From the NCBI GenBank assembly GCA_016715115.1, contig JADKBM010000016.1:1619218-1683217 (forward strand): a DNA stretch of 64,000 nt. The letters run 5' to 3'. Position numbers and translations under genes: made by a program. The notes beneath the pieces are model-generated. The model ran no database searches and was not told the origin of the DNA. It saw nothing but the letters and a program-made list of their open reading frames with translations. This stretch comes from Acidobacteriota bacterium (lineage in GTDB: Bacteria; Acidobacteriota; Blastocatellia; Pyrinomonadales; Pyrinomonadaceae). Shown in pieces: positions 26,771 through 37,559 of the stretch (the stretch's first letter is position 1; each line of letters opens with the position of its first letter).

Positions 26771-27130
26771 ATGGCTAAATCGATAAATCGATACTTTCAG
26801 TTTCTCGGCTCATCGAAAGAGGTCCGGACTTCCGGGCGGCTCTGGTATCCGGCTGCGGATGTTTATCAAACTCCGGACGGCTGGCTCGTTAAGGTCGAAC
26901 TCGCCGGGGTTTCCGCGGAGGATCTTGAGATCGAGATCGAAGGCAACACACTCTACATCGCCGGCACGCGTCGCGACACATTTTGCGGCAAAGGCATCCA
27001 TTACCAGCAAATGGAGATCACCTACAGCCGATTCGAAAAAAACCTCAATTTCCCCGCTTCGATCGAAGGCGCGAAGATCGAACACAACTTCGAGAACGGG
27101 CTTCTGATGATCTATTTGAAGAAGAAGTAA
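26771..27130 (+). CDS. Hsp20/alpha-crystallin small heat shock protein
   Basis: The 119-residue protein has the alpha-crystallin domain fingerprint. It runs from WYPAADVYQTPDGWLVKVEL through LEIEIEGNTLYIAGTRR to IEHNFENGLLMIYLKKK, where the usual GVL motif is GLL. It acts as an ATP-independent chaperone. The start is ATG 26771; the longer open frame upstream is repeat sequence. It ends 11 bp before the Uma2 gene and lon follows, so this is a proteostasis neighbourhood. Confidence 0.92.
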   Translation: MAKSINRYFQFLGSSKEVRTSGRLWYPAADVYQTPDGWLVKVELAGVSAEDLEIEIEGNTLYIAGTRRDTFCGKGIHYQQMEITYSRFEKNLNFPASIEGAKIEHNFENGLLMIYLKKK

Positions 27131-27141
27131 GGAGACATCGA

Positions 27142-27813
27142 ATGCCTGAATTATTGGAAACAACTCATAGTTCGGTTACCCGGGGAATCGTTCGTCCGCC
27201 TGAAGACGTTTATTATCCTGACCAACGAGAAGACGATATGGGCGAAACAAGTGCTCACTATTTGTTGATTGCCGAACTGATGCAGATGCTCCGGATGCAC
27301 CTCAAATCGCGTTCCGACGTTTTCCTCACGGCAAATATGAATGTTTATTTTGTCGAGGGTGACCCGCACAAGTGGGTCGCTCCCGATATCTTAATCGCGT
27401 TCGGAGTTCCGAATCGAGACCGCAATGTTTACAAATGTTGGGCCGAAGGCGTTTTTCCGCAGGTGGTCATTGAGGTCGCTTCCGAACGTACGTGGAAGTC
27501 CGATTTGAACGATAAACTCAAGTTGTACGAGAAATTAGGCGTTGAAGAGTATTACGTTTTGGATGGCGAATCAGGCAGACACACGGGCGTTCCAATTACC
27601 TTCTTGCGTCGGAAGGAAGAATTGCTGACCCCGATGGACGCATCCGATGGAACCGCGTTTTCTGATCTGCTGGGGCTTCGCATAGTCTTTTCCGAAGGAC
27701 GATTTCGTTTGTTTGAGCCTGAATCGAATTGCTTTTTACGTACGCTTGATGACGCGGAGGCCGAACTCGACCGTCTCAAAAAGGAGATTGAAGAACTAAG
27801 ATCGCGGAAGTAA
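27142..27813 (+). CDS. Uma2-family (DUF820) nuclease-fold protein
   Basis: The 223-residue protein has the restriction-endonuclease-like Uma2 pattern: VAPDILIAFGVPNRD (the acidic D of PD), QVVIEVASERTWKSDLNDKLKLYEKLGVEEYYV (ExK-type and tail). It ends in a coiled coil (ELDRLKKEIEELRS). Uma2 proteins are common in cyanobacteria and other phyla. Their target is unknown. ATG 27142 has GGAG 8 bp upstream. lon starts 6 bp after its stop. Confidence 0.85.
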   Translation: MPELLETTHSSVTRGIVRPPEDVYYPDQREDDMGETSAHYLLIAELMQMLRMHLKSRSDVFLTANMNVYFVEGDPHKWVAPDILIAFGVPNRDRNVYKCWAEGVFPQVVIEVASERTWKSDLNDKLKLYEKLGVEEYYVLDGESGRHTGVPITFLRRKEELLTPMDASDGTAFSDLLGLRIVFSEGRFRLFEPESNCFLRTLDDAEAELDRLKKEIEELRSRK

Positions 27814-27818
27814 ATTGT

Positions 27819-30206
27819 ATGGACCCGGAAAATCAAAACACGCAGCCACTTGGCGAACCGGCGAAACCGCAGCGATTCGAGATCCCGATCTTGCCGCTGC
27901 AGAATACGACCCTTTTTCCCGATACCGTTGTGCCGCTCGCGGTCGGCCGCGAACGCTCGACAAAGGCGGTCGAAGCATCTCTCGGCACCGAAGAAAAGTT
28001 GATCGCGTGCGTCACCGTCCGCGTCCCCGATGTCCAGGGCAGCGATGCGAAGCCGGCCGATCTTTACACGGTCGGCACGATCGTCAACATTAAGCGGATG
28101 ATGCGCACCGACGATGTTTTGCAGTTGATAGTGCAGGGCGTCGAGCGCTTCAAGATCCTTAATTGGGTTCACGAAGAACCGTTTCTGCGGGCGCAGGTCG
28201 AGGTCCTGGAGGATCTTAAGATCGTCGATGACGAGTCGATCGAGGCTTTGAAACGAAATATTCAGGGAATGATCCAAGAGGCGCTGGCGATGCTCCCGAA
28301 CGTTCCGCCGGAAGTCCGAATGGCCGTGATGTCGCAGACCAATCCGGTCCAGCTCGCCTATTTCCTCGCTTCGGTTCTCGACCTCGGGGTCGAAACCGAG
28401 CAGAAGATGATCGAGGCGAGCACGACCGACGAACTTCTCACGTTGACGCACGCGGCGCTCGCGCGCGAACTCGAGATAATGCAGATCCGATCGAAGATCG
28501 CAAACGAAGCGCAGGGTGAAATGGACAAAGCGCAACGAGATTATGTTCTGCGTCAGCAGCTGAAAGCCATCCAAAAAGAACTCGGTGACGATGAAACCGG
28601 CGAAAAAGCCGAAGCCGCTCAACTCCGCGAACGGCTCGAGACGGCCGATCTGCCCGACGAGATCCGGAAAGAGGCCGAGCGTGAACTGCGCCGAATGGAA
28701 CAACTCCCGCAGGCCGCACCGGACTACCACGTCATCCGAACCTATCTCGAGTACATACTCGAACTTCCGTGGAAGAAATCGAGCGAGGAAAAACTCGACC
28801 TCAACGAGGCGAAGAAGATACTCGACGAAGATCACTACGGACTCGAAGACATCAAGGAACGCATTCTCGAATCGCTCGCCGTCGTCAAACTCCGGCCCGA
28901 TTCGAAAAGTCCGATCATCCTCTTCGTCGGTCCGCCGGGAGTCGGAAAAACGAGTCTCGGCCGGTCGATCGCCCGCGCGATGGGCCGCGAGTTCGACCGC
29001 ATATCGCTCGGCGGCGTGCGCGATGAATCGGAGCTTCGCGGACATCGGCGGACGTATGTCGGCTCGATGCCGGGACGCATCATACAGACGCTGCGGCGCG
29101 TCGGCGTCAACAATCCGGTGCTGATGCTCGACGAGATCGACAAGATGGGGAACGATTTTCGCGGCGATCCGGCGTCGGCGCTGCTCGAGATCCTCGATCC
29201 GGCGCAGAATCACACTTTCCGTGATCACTATTTGGATCTTCCGTTCGATCTTTCGAAGGTCTTCTTTATCGCGACCGCGAACCAACTTGCGCCGATTCCG
29301 ATGCCGCTTCGGGACCGGATGGAGATCATCGGTCTTTCCGGATATTCAGACGCCGAGAAGCTGAATATCGCGAAGCAGTATCTCATCCCGCGGCAGGTTA
29401 CCGAAAACGGGCTGACTCCCGAGCAGATCGAGATTTCCGACGATGCCGTCAACTTGATAACGATGCGCTACACGCGCGAAGCGGGCGTCCGACAGTTGGA
29501 GCGAACCGTCGGGAATCTGTCACGCAAGGTGGCGTTGAAGGTCGCTCAAGGGCATCTCGGTAAGGTTCTGATCACGGCCAACGAGGTCAAGGGCTATCTC
29601 GGCGCGCCGCGGTTCTACCCTGAAGAAGCGCGCAAGGATCTGTCGCCGGGAGTGGCGACCGGAATGGCCTGGACCGAAATGGGCGGCGAGGTACTGTTTA
29701 TCGAAGCGACCGCGCTGCCGGGCGGCGGCGGGCTGACACTGACAGGGCAGCTCGGTGAAGTTATGAAGGAATCGGCGATGGCCGCGCGTTCGTATCTTTG
29801 GTCGCACGCCGCCGAACTCGGGATCGATCCGGCAAAGCTCAAAGAAGGCGGCTTGCATATCCACGTTCCGGCCGGTGCCATCCCGAAAGACGGTCCGAGT
29901 GCGGGTGTCACGATGGCCGCCGCGATGGCTTCGCTCTACACCGGACGAAAGGTCCGAAGCGACACGGCGATGACCGGCGAGATCACGCTCTCGGGACTCG
30001 TTTTTCCGGTCGGCGGGATAAAGGAAAAAGTGCTCGCCGCGCACCGCGCCGGGATCCGAAGGATCATCCTTCCGGCCCGCAACGAAGCCGACACCGAAGA
30101 GATCCCCGAAGACGTCAGGAAGGAACTCGAGATCATACCGGCCGTTAAGATCGGAGATGTGCTCCAGGCCGCCCTTGAACCGGTGCCGGAGGATCAGCAT
30201 AACTGA
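27819..30206 (+). CDS. lon: ATP-dependent protease Lon
   Basis: The 795-residue protein has the LON substrate-binding domain (about residues 20-220), the AAA+ module with Walker A GPPGVGKT (371-378) and Walker B VLMLDEIDKMG, and the C-terminal serine protease. The catalytic Ser694 is in KDGPSAGVTM, and the Lys is in GGIKEK (about 735-737). It degrades misfolded and regulatory proteins in the cytoplasm. Length is typical for the family. Confidence 0.97.
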   Translation: MDPENQNTQPLGEPAKPQRFEIPILPLQNTTLFPDTVVPLAVGRERSTKAVEASLGTEEKLIACVTVRVPDVQGSDAKPADLYTVGTIVNIKRMMRTDDVLQLIVQGVERFKILNWVHEEPFLRAQVEVLEDLKIVDDESIEALKRNIQGMIQEALAMLPNVPPEVRMAVMSQTNPVQLAYFLASVLDLGVETEQKMIEASTTDELLTLTHAALARELEIMQIRSKIANEAQGEMDKAQRDYVLRQQLKAIQKELGDDETGEKAEAAQLRERLETADLPDEIRKEAERELRRMEQLPQAAPDYHVIRTYLEYILELPWKKSSEEKLDLNEAKKILDEDHYGLEDIKERILESLAVVKLRPDSKSPIILFVGPPGVGKTSLGRSIARAMGREFDRISLGGVRDESELRGHRRTYVGSMPGRIIQTLRRVGVNNPVLMLDEIDKMGNDFRGDPASALLEILDPAQNHTFRDHYLDLPFDLSKVFFIATANQLAPIPMPLRDRMEIIGLSGYSDAEKLNIAKQYLIPRQVTENGLTPEQIEISDDAVNLITMRYTREAGVRQLERTVGNLSRKVALKVAQGHLGKVLITANEVKGYLGAPRFYPEEARKDLSPGVATGMAWTEMGGEVLFIEATALPGGGGLTLTGQLGEVMKESAMAARSYLWSHAAELGIDPAKLKEGGLHIHVPAGAIPKDGPSAGVTMAAAMASLYTGRKVRSDTAMTGEITLSGLVFPVGGIKEKVLAAHRAGIRRIILPARNEADTEEIPEDVRKELEIIPAVKIGDVLQAALEPVPEDQHN

Positions 30207-30317
30207 TCTTCGCGCCGGCTGTGTCAGCGGCGTGGTGAATTTAAGCCGTGCTTCGAAAAGGGCCGCGCGTCGCGTCAGCATTCCACCGAGCGAATTCCTC
30301 TTCATTGTTCAAGGAGC

Positions 30318-30668
30318 TTATCGAATCGAAACCGTCATCGTAAAACCGATCGCTTGGTTCGTCGGGTTGGAAAGCCCGAACTCATTGTCGCCCGAATAGG
30401 TTTCAAAGCTCGAACTCCCGGATTCGCCTTTTGGAGCTTCTTCGCTGAAGATCTTCAGATTTCGGTTGTTTACCGAAACACGCGCCGTTTGTCCGCTACG
30501 GGCGCCAACGACGAACGTTCGGTTAGACCTCGCCGGAATCGTGCCGGAAATGGTCGCCGAACTGCGGCCTTTCGCAAATCGAATACGAGTTTGCGCAAAA
30601 AGCTCAACACTCGTCATCAATGAAATCGTCGTCAGTAAGACAAAATGAACAAGAAGTTTCCTTAACAT
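30318..30668 (-). CDS. Small secreted beta-rich hypothetical protein
   Basis: The 116-residue protein starts at ATG 30668 with AAGGAG at good spacing. A signal peptide (LLVHFVLLTTISLMTSVELFAQ) is followed by a Ser/Thr-rich region of alternating strand pattern (TRIRFAKGRSSATISGTIPA). No catalytic residues or Cys pairs are seen. I recognise a pattern common to small secreted proteins in this kind of genome but no named family. Confidence 0.65.
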   Translation of the reverse strand: MLRKLLVHFVLLTTISLMTSVELFAQTRIRFAKGRSSATISGTIPARSNRTFVVGARSGQTARVSVNNRNLKIFSEEAPKGESGSSSFETYSGDNEFGLSNPTNQAIGFTMTVSIR

Positions 30669-30738
30669 ATGTTTTTCTCCTTAATGGCGGCGAAATGCCG
30701 CTTAATCAACTTTCCGCAAACTCAAATTCGAGACGTTT

Positions 30739-31266
30739 TCACATCCTTCCTGGAATAAACCTCGGCTGGAACGGAACGTGCCGCGGGCGACTGGCGATTC
30801 GGTCTTCATACTGTTTCAACAACCTTTCGCCTTCCTTTTTTATGTTTCTGTCGAGCCACATTTTGTACAGAAATGCCATAACGGCCAGTCCGACGACAGC
30901 CAATAATACAGGCACCGCAACGCTGATCACCTCGCAGATCGCGGCGACGGACATTCCGCCTGCGGCAACCGCGCGAGCGGCGTTGAGAATCGGCGTCACC
31001 TCAGAAATAAGGGCCGGTGAAGCACCCGCCGCCGCTAACGAACTCGCCACCTGAGAGGGGTTCAGGCTCTGGAGAATCGGAACGATATTCTCTTGGATCA
31101 GTGCCTCGGCCCGTTGAAGGAAAACCTGACCTTGCTGCAACAAACCTTCATTCACGTTGCCTTTCCCGTCCTGACTTCGATACGCCATTTCGAGAAAACG
31201 TCCGGCCTGTCTCTGCAATCCTTCAATTTGTCGGATAACTTCCGTCAATTCAAATACTTCTTCCAT
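30739..31266 (-). CDS. Membrane protein with N-terminal coiled region, unknown
   Basis: The 175-residue protein starts MEEVFELTEVIRQIEGLQRQ. A helical soluble part of about 95 residues follows, then Ala/Gly-rich segments (AARAVAAGGMSVAAICE) and a membrane helix (VPVLLAVVGLAVMAFLYKMWL). The tail is basic. ATG 31272 is an alternative start two codons earlier. The next gene upstream on the other strand is mreB, so the intergenic region carries divergent promoters. Confidence 0.55.
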   Translation of the reverse strand: MEEVFELTEVIRQIEGLQRQAGRFLEMAYRSQDGKGNVNEGLLQQGQVFLQRAEALIQENIVPILQSLNPSQVASSLAAAGASPALISEVTPILNAARAVAAGGMSVAAICEVISVAVPVLLAVVGLAVMAFLYKMWLDRNIKKEGERLLKQYEDRIASRPRHVPFQPRFIPGRM

Positions 31267-31272
31267 TTTCAT

Positions 31273-31775
31273 TACCTCGTTCTGCGATTGATGCTTGTAA
31301 CTTCCAATGAGATAAGCGTAGAAAATTGAAAAACTCAGCCAAAATAATCCCGCCCCAGGAAAGGCCGTTGATCGCGGCGAAGGGCAAGCGCGTAATCGAG
31401 TTTTCACGAAAGTTGCTGCGACCCAAAGTCATAAGCACGTGAGTCCTTTTTGAATCAGGTTGATTTCAGGTCTTTTTGCGACGTACTCGGAAGCAATGGA
31501 AAGAGGCCGTCGAAATTGCTTCAAAAAGAGCCGCATCGTCGGTCGAATGTTCGCCGGATGATGCTTATCGTTCGTTTTTTTGTCAGTTCTGAAAAAAATG
31601 TTCTTTTTGCAGTGTTTTCGTTGGAAAATTGATGTGATTTCGGTGTACGCTATTAAGTTAATGTTTGGGTCGAAAGTCTTCTCTTTATCATTAGTTCCCC
31701 TGGTTTTTTAGAGAGTGAACTCTTCATTTTCAAACGCGCATTTGGGTCACAATTTTTTGGAATTCGTAGTAAAAA
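31273..31775. other. Gap upstream of mreB
   Basis: This 503-bp region between divergent genes has no convincing coding frame. It includes an AT-rich stretch and the candidate mreB promoter at 31629-31656. No repeat array is present. Confidence 0.5.
31629..31656 (+). promoter_or_regulatory. Candidate sigma-70-type promoter for mreB
   Basis: TTGATG at 31629-31634, a 16-bp spacer, and TATTAA at 31651-31656. The 5' UTR to ATG 31776 would be about 110 nt. Confidence 0.4.
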
Positions 31776-32822
<1,047 letters not shown>

Positions 32823-32831
32823 AAGAGAAAG

Positions 32832-32922
32832 CAGTTAGCCGTGAGCGGTGAGCAGTGAAGTGCGAGCCGCGAACTGCTCGCTGCAAACTGCCGACCGATT
32901 ACTGCTAGCTGCGAACTGATCA
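32832..32922 (+). repeat. Degenerate heptamer array before mreC
   Basis: Units read in 7-bp phase as GTGAGCG, GTGAGCA, GTGAAGT, GCGAGCC, GCGAACT, GCTCGCT, GCAAACT, GCCGACC, GATTACT, GCTAGCT, GCGAACT, GATCAAT, the last touching the mreC start region. They are diverged copies of the GTGAGAA/GCTCACY family. Confidence 0.65.
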
Positions 32923-33828
32923 ATGGTTGAGCGAAGTCAAAAGGAAGTTTGGAGACTGACGCCATGGCTGATGATTGCCCTTTTGTTGGGCAATTTCGTG
33001 CTTATGGCGTACGACGCGCGGACATCGTCGGACGAGCGTGTGATCCGGGTCTGGATGCTCGCCATCGCCAATTTTGTACAGTCTCCGGTGACCACCGTTT
33101 CGGCTTCGGTCACAAACTACTTCCAATCGATCTCGACCCTGCGTTCGGCCCAGACCGAAAATGACACGCTCAAACAGCGCGTTCAGGAACTTGAGGTCCA
33201 GGTTCAGAGAAGCGAGGAACTATCGAAAGAAAACGATCGCCTCAAGGGCCTTCTCGACCTGAAGTCCGAATCCAAGTACAAGATCCTTCCGGCGCAGATC
33301 ATCGGCCGCGATCCCTCGGCCTGGTTCGACCATTCGGTGATCAACCGCGGCAGCCTCGATGGCGTCAAGCTGAATATGCCGATCGTCAACAACGGTGGTT
33401 TGATCGGGCGCGTCGTCGCGGTCAGTCCGTTGACCGCGCGGATCAACCTTGTAACCAAAGACAAGTCGGGTCTCGGCGGCGTCATCGGCGAACTCGGAAC
33501 GTCGAACGCGATCGGCGTCGTCAGCGGCAACGGCCAGCGTGAACTTCTTGAAATGGGTTATGTTCCGGGAACGATCGAGGTGCAGGTCGGCGAGATCGTT
33601 TACACGACAGGTCAGGACGGGATCTATCCGCCCGGTTTGAAGCTGGGCGAAGTCGTTGAAGTGCGTCCCGGTTCGGCCACCGTGCCGCAACAGATCTTTA
33701 TCCGGCCCTCGGCGAGGTTGTACTCGATGGAAGAGGTCGCGGTTCTGCTTTATGAACCGCCGCAAAGGCCCGAATACGAAAAGACGCTGCCGAACGCGGC
33801 CGCCGAGGACAAGAAAAGGAAACCGTAA
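32923..33828 (+). CDS. mreC: Rod shape-determining protein MreC
   Basis: The 301-residue protein has an N-terminal membrane helix (LMIALLLGNFVLMAYDAR). A coiled coil follows (LRSAQTENDTLKQRVQELEV), then a periplasmic beta-barrel domain (the FDHSVINRGSLDGVKLNMPI stretch, then GLIGRVVAVSPLTARINLVTK). It links cytoplasmic MreB to PBPs. The start is ATG 32923 at the end of a heptamer array. Confidence 0.93.
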   Translation: MVERSQKEVWRLTPWLMIALLLGNFVLMAYDARTSSDERVIRVWMLAIANFVQSPVTTVSASVTNYFQSISTLRSAQTENDTLKQRVQELEVQVQRSEELSKENDRLKGLLDLKSESKYKILPAQIIGRDPSAWFDHSVINRGSLDGVKLNMPIVNNGGLIGRVVAVSPLTARINLVTKDKSGLGGVIGELGTSNAIGVVSGNGQRELLEMGYVPGTIEVQVGEIVYTTGQDGIYPPGLKLGEVVEVRPGSATVPQQIFIRPSARLYSMEEVAVLLYEPPQRPEYEKTLPNAAAEDKKRKP

Positions 33829-33840
33829 GCGTTCAGAATA

Positions 33841-34389
33841 ATGGAGCAAGTTAAGATAATCATCGCCTTGATAATCGCCATTGCCCTGCAATGGACGCTT
33901 CGGAACGTCGCCGAACCGCTTACCTTCATCGACTTTCCGCTGATCATCGTGGTCTATGCAGCGCTTCAGCGAAACGCGTTCAATGCGCTGATCTTCGGAG
34001 CGCTTTCGGGCATCGCCGTCGATGCTCTCAGCGGCGGACTTCTGGGTGCCAACGGCTTCTCGAAAACCCTTGTCGCATATGTCGTCTCCGAGCTCGCCCG
34101 GCGCGTCTATCTGGACAACCTTTTGCTTCAGATTCCCGTCATAGCCGGTGCTTGTTTGCTTGACGACCTGGTCTATTATGGGCTCCACCGTGTGCTGGGT
34201 CAGGAGCCGACCGCGCCGGTAACTGTAACGATCGTTAATACGCTGATCGGAACGACGATCGCGGGAACGTTCGTGTATCTGTTGATGCGCGGTCTTTCGA
34301 CCGATAAGATCCGGCGGCAAAAGCGCGAGTTGTTTGCTCCGCGCCGCCAGACCCGGCGCCGAAACCCAATCCGGCTCGGAAGAAGATGA
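33841..34389 (+). CDS. mreD: Rod shape-determining protein MreD
   Basis: The 182-residue polytopic protein has about five membrane helices and the MreD fingerprint LIIVVYAALQRNAFNALIFG. The C terminus is basic (KRELFAPRRQTRRRNP). It is in the expected place between mreC and PBP2. Confidence 0.88.
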   Translation: MEQVKIIIALIIAIALQWTLRNVAEPLTFIDFPLIIVVYAALQRNAFNALIFGALSGIAVDALSGGLLGANGFSKTLVAYVVSELARRVYLDNLLLQIPVIAGACLLDDLVYYGLHRVLGQEPTAPVTVTIVNTLIGTTIAGTFVYLLMRGLSTDKIRRQKRELFAPRRQTRRRNPIRLGRR

Positions 34390-34471
34390 TATTGATTTCG
34401 GATTGGTGATTCCGGATTTCGGATTTTCAGTACCGAGATCGTCAATCACAAATCCAAAATCCCAAATCGAG
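34383..34471 (+). repeat. GGATTT-type heptamer stem-loop, copy 4
   Basis: The left arm begins at the mreD stop with GATTTCGGATTGG and GGATTTCGGATTTT. The right arm AAATCCAAAATCCCAAATC ends five bases before the PBP2 ATG. Confidence 0.7.
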
Positions 34472-36361
34472 ATGAAGATCTACGATCACACGCAAAACTT
34501 AAGCATCAGAGTCGGCACGATCCAGATCATTGCGTTCGTGCTGCTGACGATACTCGGCGCGCGGCTTTATTACCTTCAGGTCGTGAAGGGCGAGTATTAC
34601 GATGAAAAGGCCGAGAACCAGCGCATACGCCTGATTCCGATACCGGCACCGCGCGGGGCGATCTTCGACCGCAACGGCAAGATCCTTGTCGATTCGCGTC
34701 CGACCTATAACGTCACTCTCTCGAACGAACCGATCAAGAAGATCGACGTGACCGATCGCATCGACGATTATGCGCGCGGGCTGAACGTCGATCGGCAATA
34801 CGTTGTCGAGCGTCTCAATTTGATCAAGAAACAAAACGACTTCGAGACGATGGTTCTCAAGGAAAATGCGACCATCGCGGACATAACCTGGGTCGAGGCG
34901 CACTCGCTCGAGTACCCGGAACTTCGCATCGAACTGCAGCCGCAACGCGTTTATCCGCTCAAGGAGACTCTCTCGCACGTGCTCGGATACGTCGGTGAGA
35001 TCAGTCCGAAGCAGCTTGAAAAACCCGAATATCGCGAGAAGGGTTTCCGGCCCGGCACGATCATCGGCAAAGGCGGACTCGAACAGTATTACGACGATTT
35101 TCTGCGTGGAAAAGACGGTTATCGAAAAGTAATCGTCGATAGCCGCGGTCGCGTCCAGTCTGAGATCGAGACGATCCCGCCGCAGGCCGGACAGGATCTT
35201 ATCACCACCATCGATCTCGATCTCCAGATTACGGCGGAGGAGAAACTGGCAGCGACGCCGACGAAACGTGGGACCATCATCGCTCTCGACCCGAACAACG
35301 GCGAACTCTTCGCGATGGCTTCGCTGCCGGCGTTCGATCCAAATGTTTTCGTTCAGGGCAGCGCGACGCCTGAGGGCCGAAAACAGATCGCCGCGTACTG
35401 GCAGGATGAAAAGCGGCCTCTTTACAATCGCGCGATCCAGGGCCGCTATCCGGCTGGATCAACCTGGAAGATCCCCGAATCGGTCGCCGGACTGCAGCAA
35501 GGCGCGATCACCGTCGCACATTCGAACTTGGTGTGCGGCGGCGGCATCACCATCGGAAACAAGTTCACCCGTTGTATGGGAAGCCACGGTTCGCCGCCTC
35601 TTGCCTTTGCGATCACCAAATCCTGTGACGGCTATTACTATCGGCTCGGTCTGAAATTGGGGATCGAGGGACTGATCAAAATGGTCGAGACTTTTGATTA
35701 CGACAAGCGTTCAGGAGTTGATCTGCCGAACGAGAAGATCAGTCAGACGCCCAAGAGCTGGCGGGCGGCGATCGAGAAACGCGAGGGAAAATGGAGCGAT
35801 ATTCGAACGGTTTACGCCTCGATCGGACAGGACACCGTGGTCGTTACCCCGATCTCTATGCTGCGTGCGATCTCAAGCATCGGCGTCCAGGGGCGAATGT
35901 ATGAACCGCACTTCCTGAAGGAGTTCAAGCCGATCGGCGCGATCGGCAACGAGGACGAACGCGGCTACATTCCGGAACGCCCCGGATTCGGCTTTCAGCA
36001 TCCTGATCCGAAGTTGATTGAAATGACGAAGGAGCAGGAAGATCTCGTGGTCAAGGGTATGTGGGGCGTAGTCAACGGCGGCGGTACGGCAGCGGCGATC
36101 CGTATTCCGGGTTTCGAGATCGCCGGCAAGACCGGGACGGCGCAGGTCGCGTCGCTCGGCAAGGACGTCGGAGGAAACAAGGACCACGCGTGGTTTATTA
36201 GTTTCGCACCGGCTTACAAGCCGGAGATCGCCGTTTTGGCGCTGATCGAGAACGTCGGTTTCGGCGGAAGTTTCGCGGCACCGGCGGCGAAAGGGATTTA
36301 CGAATCGTATCTTGCTAAGCGCGGCGGTGCGACGCCGACGCCGGAGGATGTGAAGAAGTAG
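34472..36361 (+). CDS. Penicillin-binding protein 2 (class B transpeptidase)
   Basis: The 629-residue protein has an N-terminal membrane anchor (IQIIAFVLLTILGARLYYLQ). A PBP dimerisation domain follows (PRGAIFDRNGKILVDSRPTY), then a transpeptidase with SxxK GSTWK at Ser330, SCD (TKSCDGYYY) in place of SxN, and KTGT (AGKTGTAQ). It cross-links peptidoglycan in the elongasome with RodA. An upstream start would include GGATTT repeat sequence, so I choose ATG 34472. The gene is the mrdA equivalent. Confidence 0.93.
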   Translation: MKIYDHTQNLSIRVGTIQIIAFVLLTILGARLYYLQVVKGEYYDEKAENQRIRLIPIPAPRGAIFDRNGKILVDSRPTYNVTLSNEPIKKIDVTDRIDDYARGLNVDRQYVVERLNLIKKQNDFETMVLKENATIADITWVEAHSLEYPELRIELQPQRVYPLKETLSHVLGYVGEISPKQLEKPEYREKGFRPGTIIGKGGLEQYYDDFLRGKDGYRKVIVDSRGRVQSEIETIPPQAGQDLITTIDLDLQITAEEKLAATPTKRGTIIALDPNNGELFAMASLPAFDPNVFVQGSATPEGRKQIAAYWQDEKRPLYNRAIQGRYPAGSTWKIPESVAGLQQGAITVAHSNLVCGGGITIGNKFTRCMGSHGSPPLAFAITKSCDGYYYRLGLKLGIEGLIKMVETFDYDKRSGVDLPNEKISQTPKSWRAAIEKREGKWSDIRTVYASIGQDTVVVTPISMLRAISSIGVQGRMYEPHFLKEFKPIGAIGNEDERGYIPERPGFGFQHPDPKLIEMTKEQEDLVVKGMWGVVNGGGTAAAIRIPGFEIAGKTGTAQVASLGKDVGGNKDHAWFISFAPAYKPEIAVLALIENVGFGGSFAAPAAKGIYESYLAKRGGATPTPEDVKK

Positions 36362-36433
36362 CTTCGGGGTTTCGCCTATTCGGCAATTCGCCCGCGGTTG
36401 GCCGACCGAAGACGCACTCCTGCCAACGAAGTT

Positions 36434-37555
36434 ATGGTTGCGATAATAGAAAAAAGAAGTTTGCGGGATTTTGACCTGCTGACGTCGGTGCTGGCGGTCG
36501 CGATCGTCTGTTTCGGCGTTTGGCAGATCTACAACGCGCAGCCGGAAATGAACCTTTGGTCAAAACAGATCATCGGACTCGGGATCGCTTTGGTCGCCTT
36601 CTTTTTCGTCGGATTTAGCGATTACCGAAGAATCATCGATGCCGCCCCTGTCTTTTATGGGATCGGGCTGTTCCTTTTGCTCTTGGTTTTGATTCCCGGA
36701 CTCGGGGTCAAGATCAACGGCCAGACGGCCTGGCTCAGGCTTCCCGTGATCGGCCAGTTTCAGCCTTCGGAGTTCGTCAAGATCCCGGTCGTGCTGATGC
36801 TCGCGAAGTATTTCGGAGCGCGAAAATCCGGCAGTCTCAAGTTCAAGGAATTCCTGATCGGGTGCGCGATACTCGCGGCGCCGGTCGCGCTGATCCTGCT
36901 CGAACCGGACGCCGGACAGGCGATGACCTATTTTCCTTTGCTCGCCGTTGTCTTGTTCTTGTCCGGCATAAAGGTGCGCTATGTCGTGATCACGATCGTC
37001 GCCGCCGTCGTACTCGCTCCCGCGGCATACTGGGCAGGCGTCAAAACCGGGAAGATAAAGGGTTATCAGCAGGAGCGCATCAATGTCATCCTCGATCCGG
37101 AGAGCGCCGATCCGCGCGGTTACGCATATCACACGATCCAATCGATGATCACCGTCGGCAAGGGTGGTCTGACGGGAATCAAAGGCGAGACCGAAACATC
37201 ACAGGCGAAGCTGAAATTTCTGCCCGAACCGCATTCCGATTTTATTTTCGCGGTAACCGCGGAGAACACCGGATTCGTCGGGTGCATTTCGTTATTGCTG
37301 GCGTATATGATTTTGCTGTCCCGACTCGTGTCGGGCGCGCGCGAAGCGCCTGACCGTTCCGGTATGCTCGTGATTATGGCGATCGCCGGCGGAATGACGT
37401 TTCAGATTTTTATGAATATCGGGATGGTTCTCGGATTTCTGCCGGTGATCGGCGTTCCGCTCCCGCTGATGAGCGCCGGACTTTCGGCGATCCTTTCGAC
37501 TTTTATCGCGATCGGCTTTGTGATCAGCGTAAAAATGCGTAGATTCGTTAACTAG
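36434..37555 (+). CDS. rodA: Peptidoglycan glycosyltransferase RodA
   Basis: The 373-residue SEDS protein has about ten membrane helices. Its fingerprints are NGQTAWLRLPVIGQFQPSEF, LLEPDAGQAMTYFPL (with the essential Asp), and the loop FLPEPHSDFIFAVTAENTGF. It polymerises glycan strands with PBP2. The start is ATG 36434. It ends the shape operon. Confidence 0.95.
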   Translation: MVAIIEKRSLRDFDLLTSVLAVAIVCFGVWQIYNAQPEMNLWSKQIIGLGIALVAFFFVGFSDYRRIIDAAPVFYGIGLFLLLLVLIPGLGVKINGQTAWLRLPVIGQFQPSEFVKIPVVLMLAKYFGARKSGSLKFKEFLIGCAILAAPVALILLEPDAGQAMTYFPLLAVVLFLSGIKVRYVVITIVAAVVLAPAAYWAGVKTGKIKGYQQERINVILDPESADPRGYAYHTIQSMITVGKGGLTGIKGETETSQAKLKFLPEPHSDFIFAVTAENTGFVGCISLLLAYMILLSRLVSGAREAPDRSGMLVIMAIAGGMTFQIFMNIGMVLGFLPVIGVPLPLMSAGLSAILSTFIAIGFVISVKMRRFVN

Positions 37556-37559
37556 ATTT

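Noticed and set aside
27552..29285. 577-codon minus-strand open frame opposite Uma2 and lon
   Set aside because: It is a shadow of the lon coding frame. It is Arg/Asp-rich and lacks any domain.
33220..34449. 409-codon minus-strand frame opposite mreC-mreD
   Set aside because: It is a shadow frame. The plus-strand genes are well supported.
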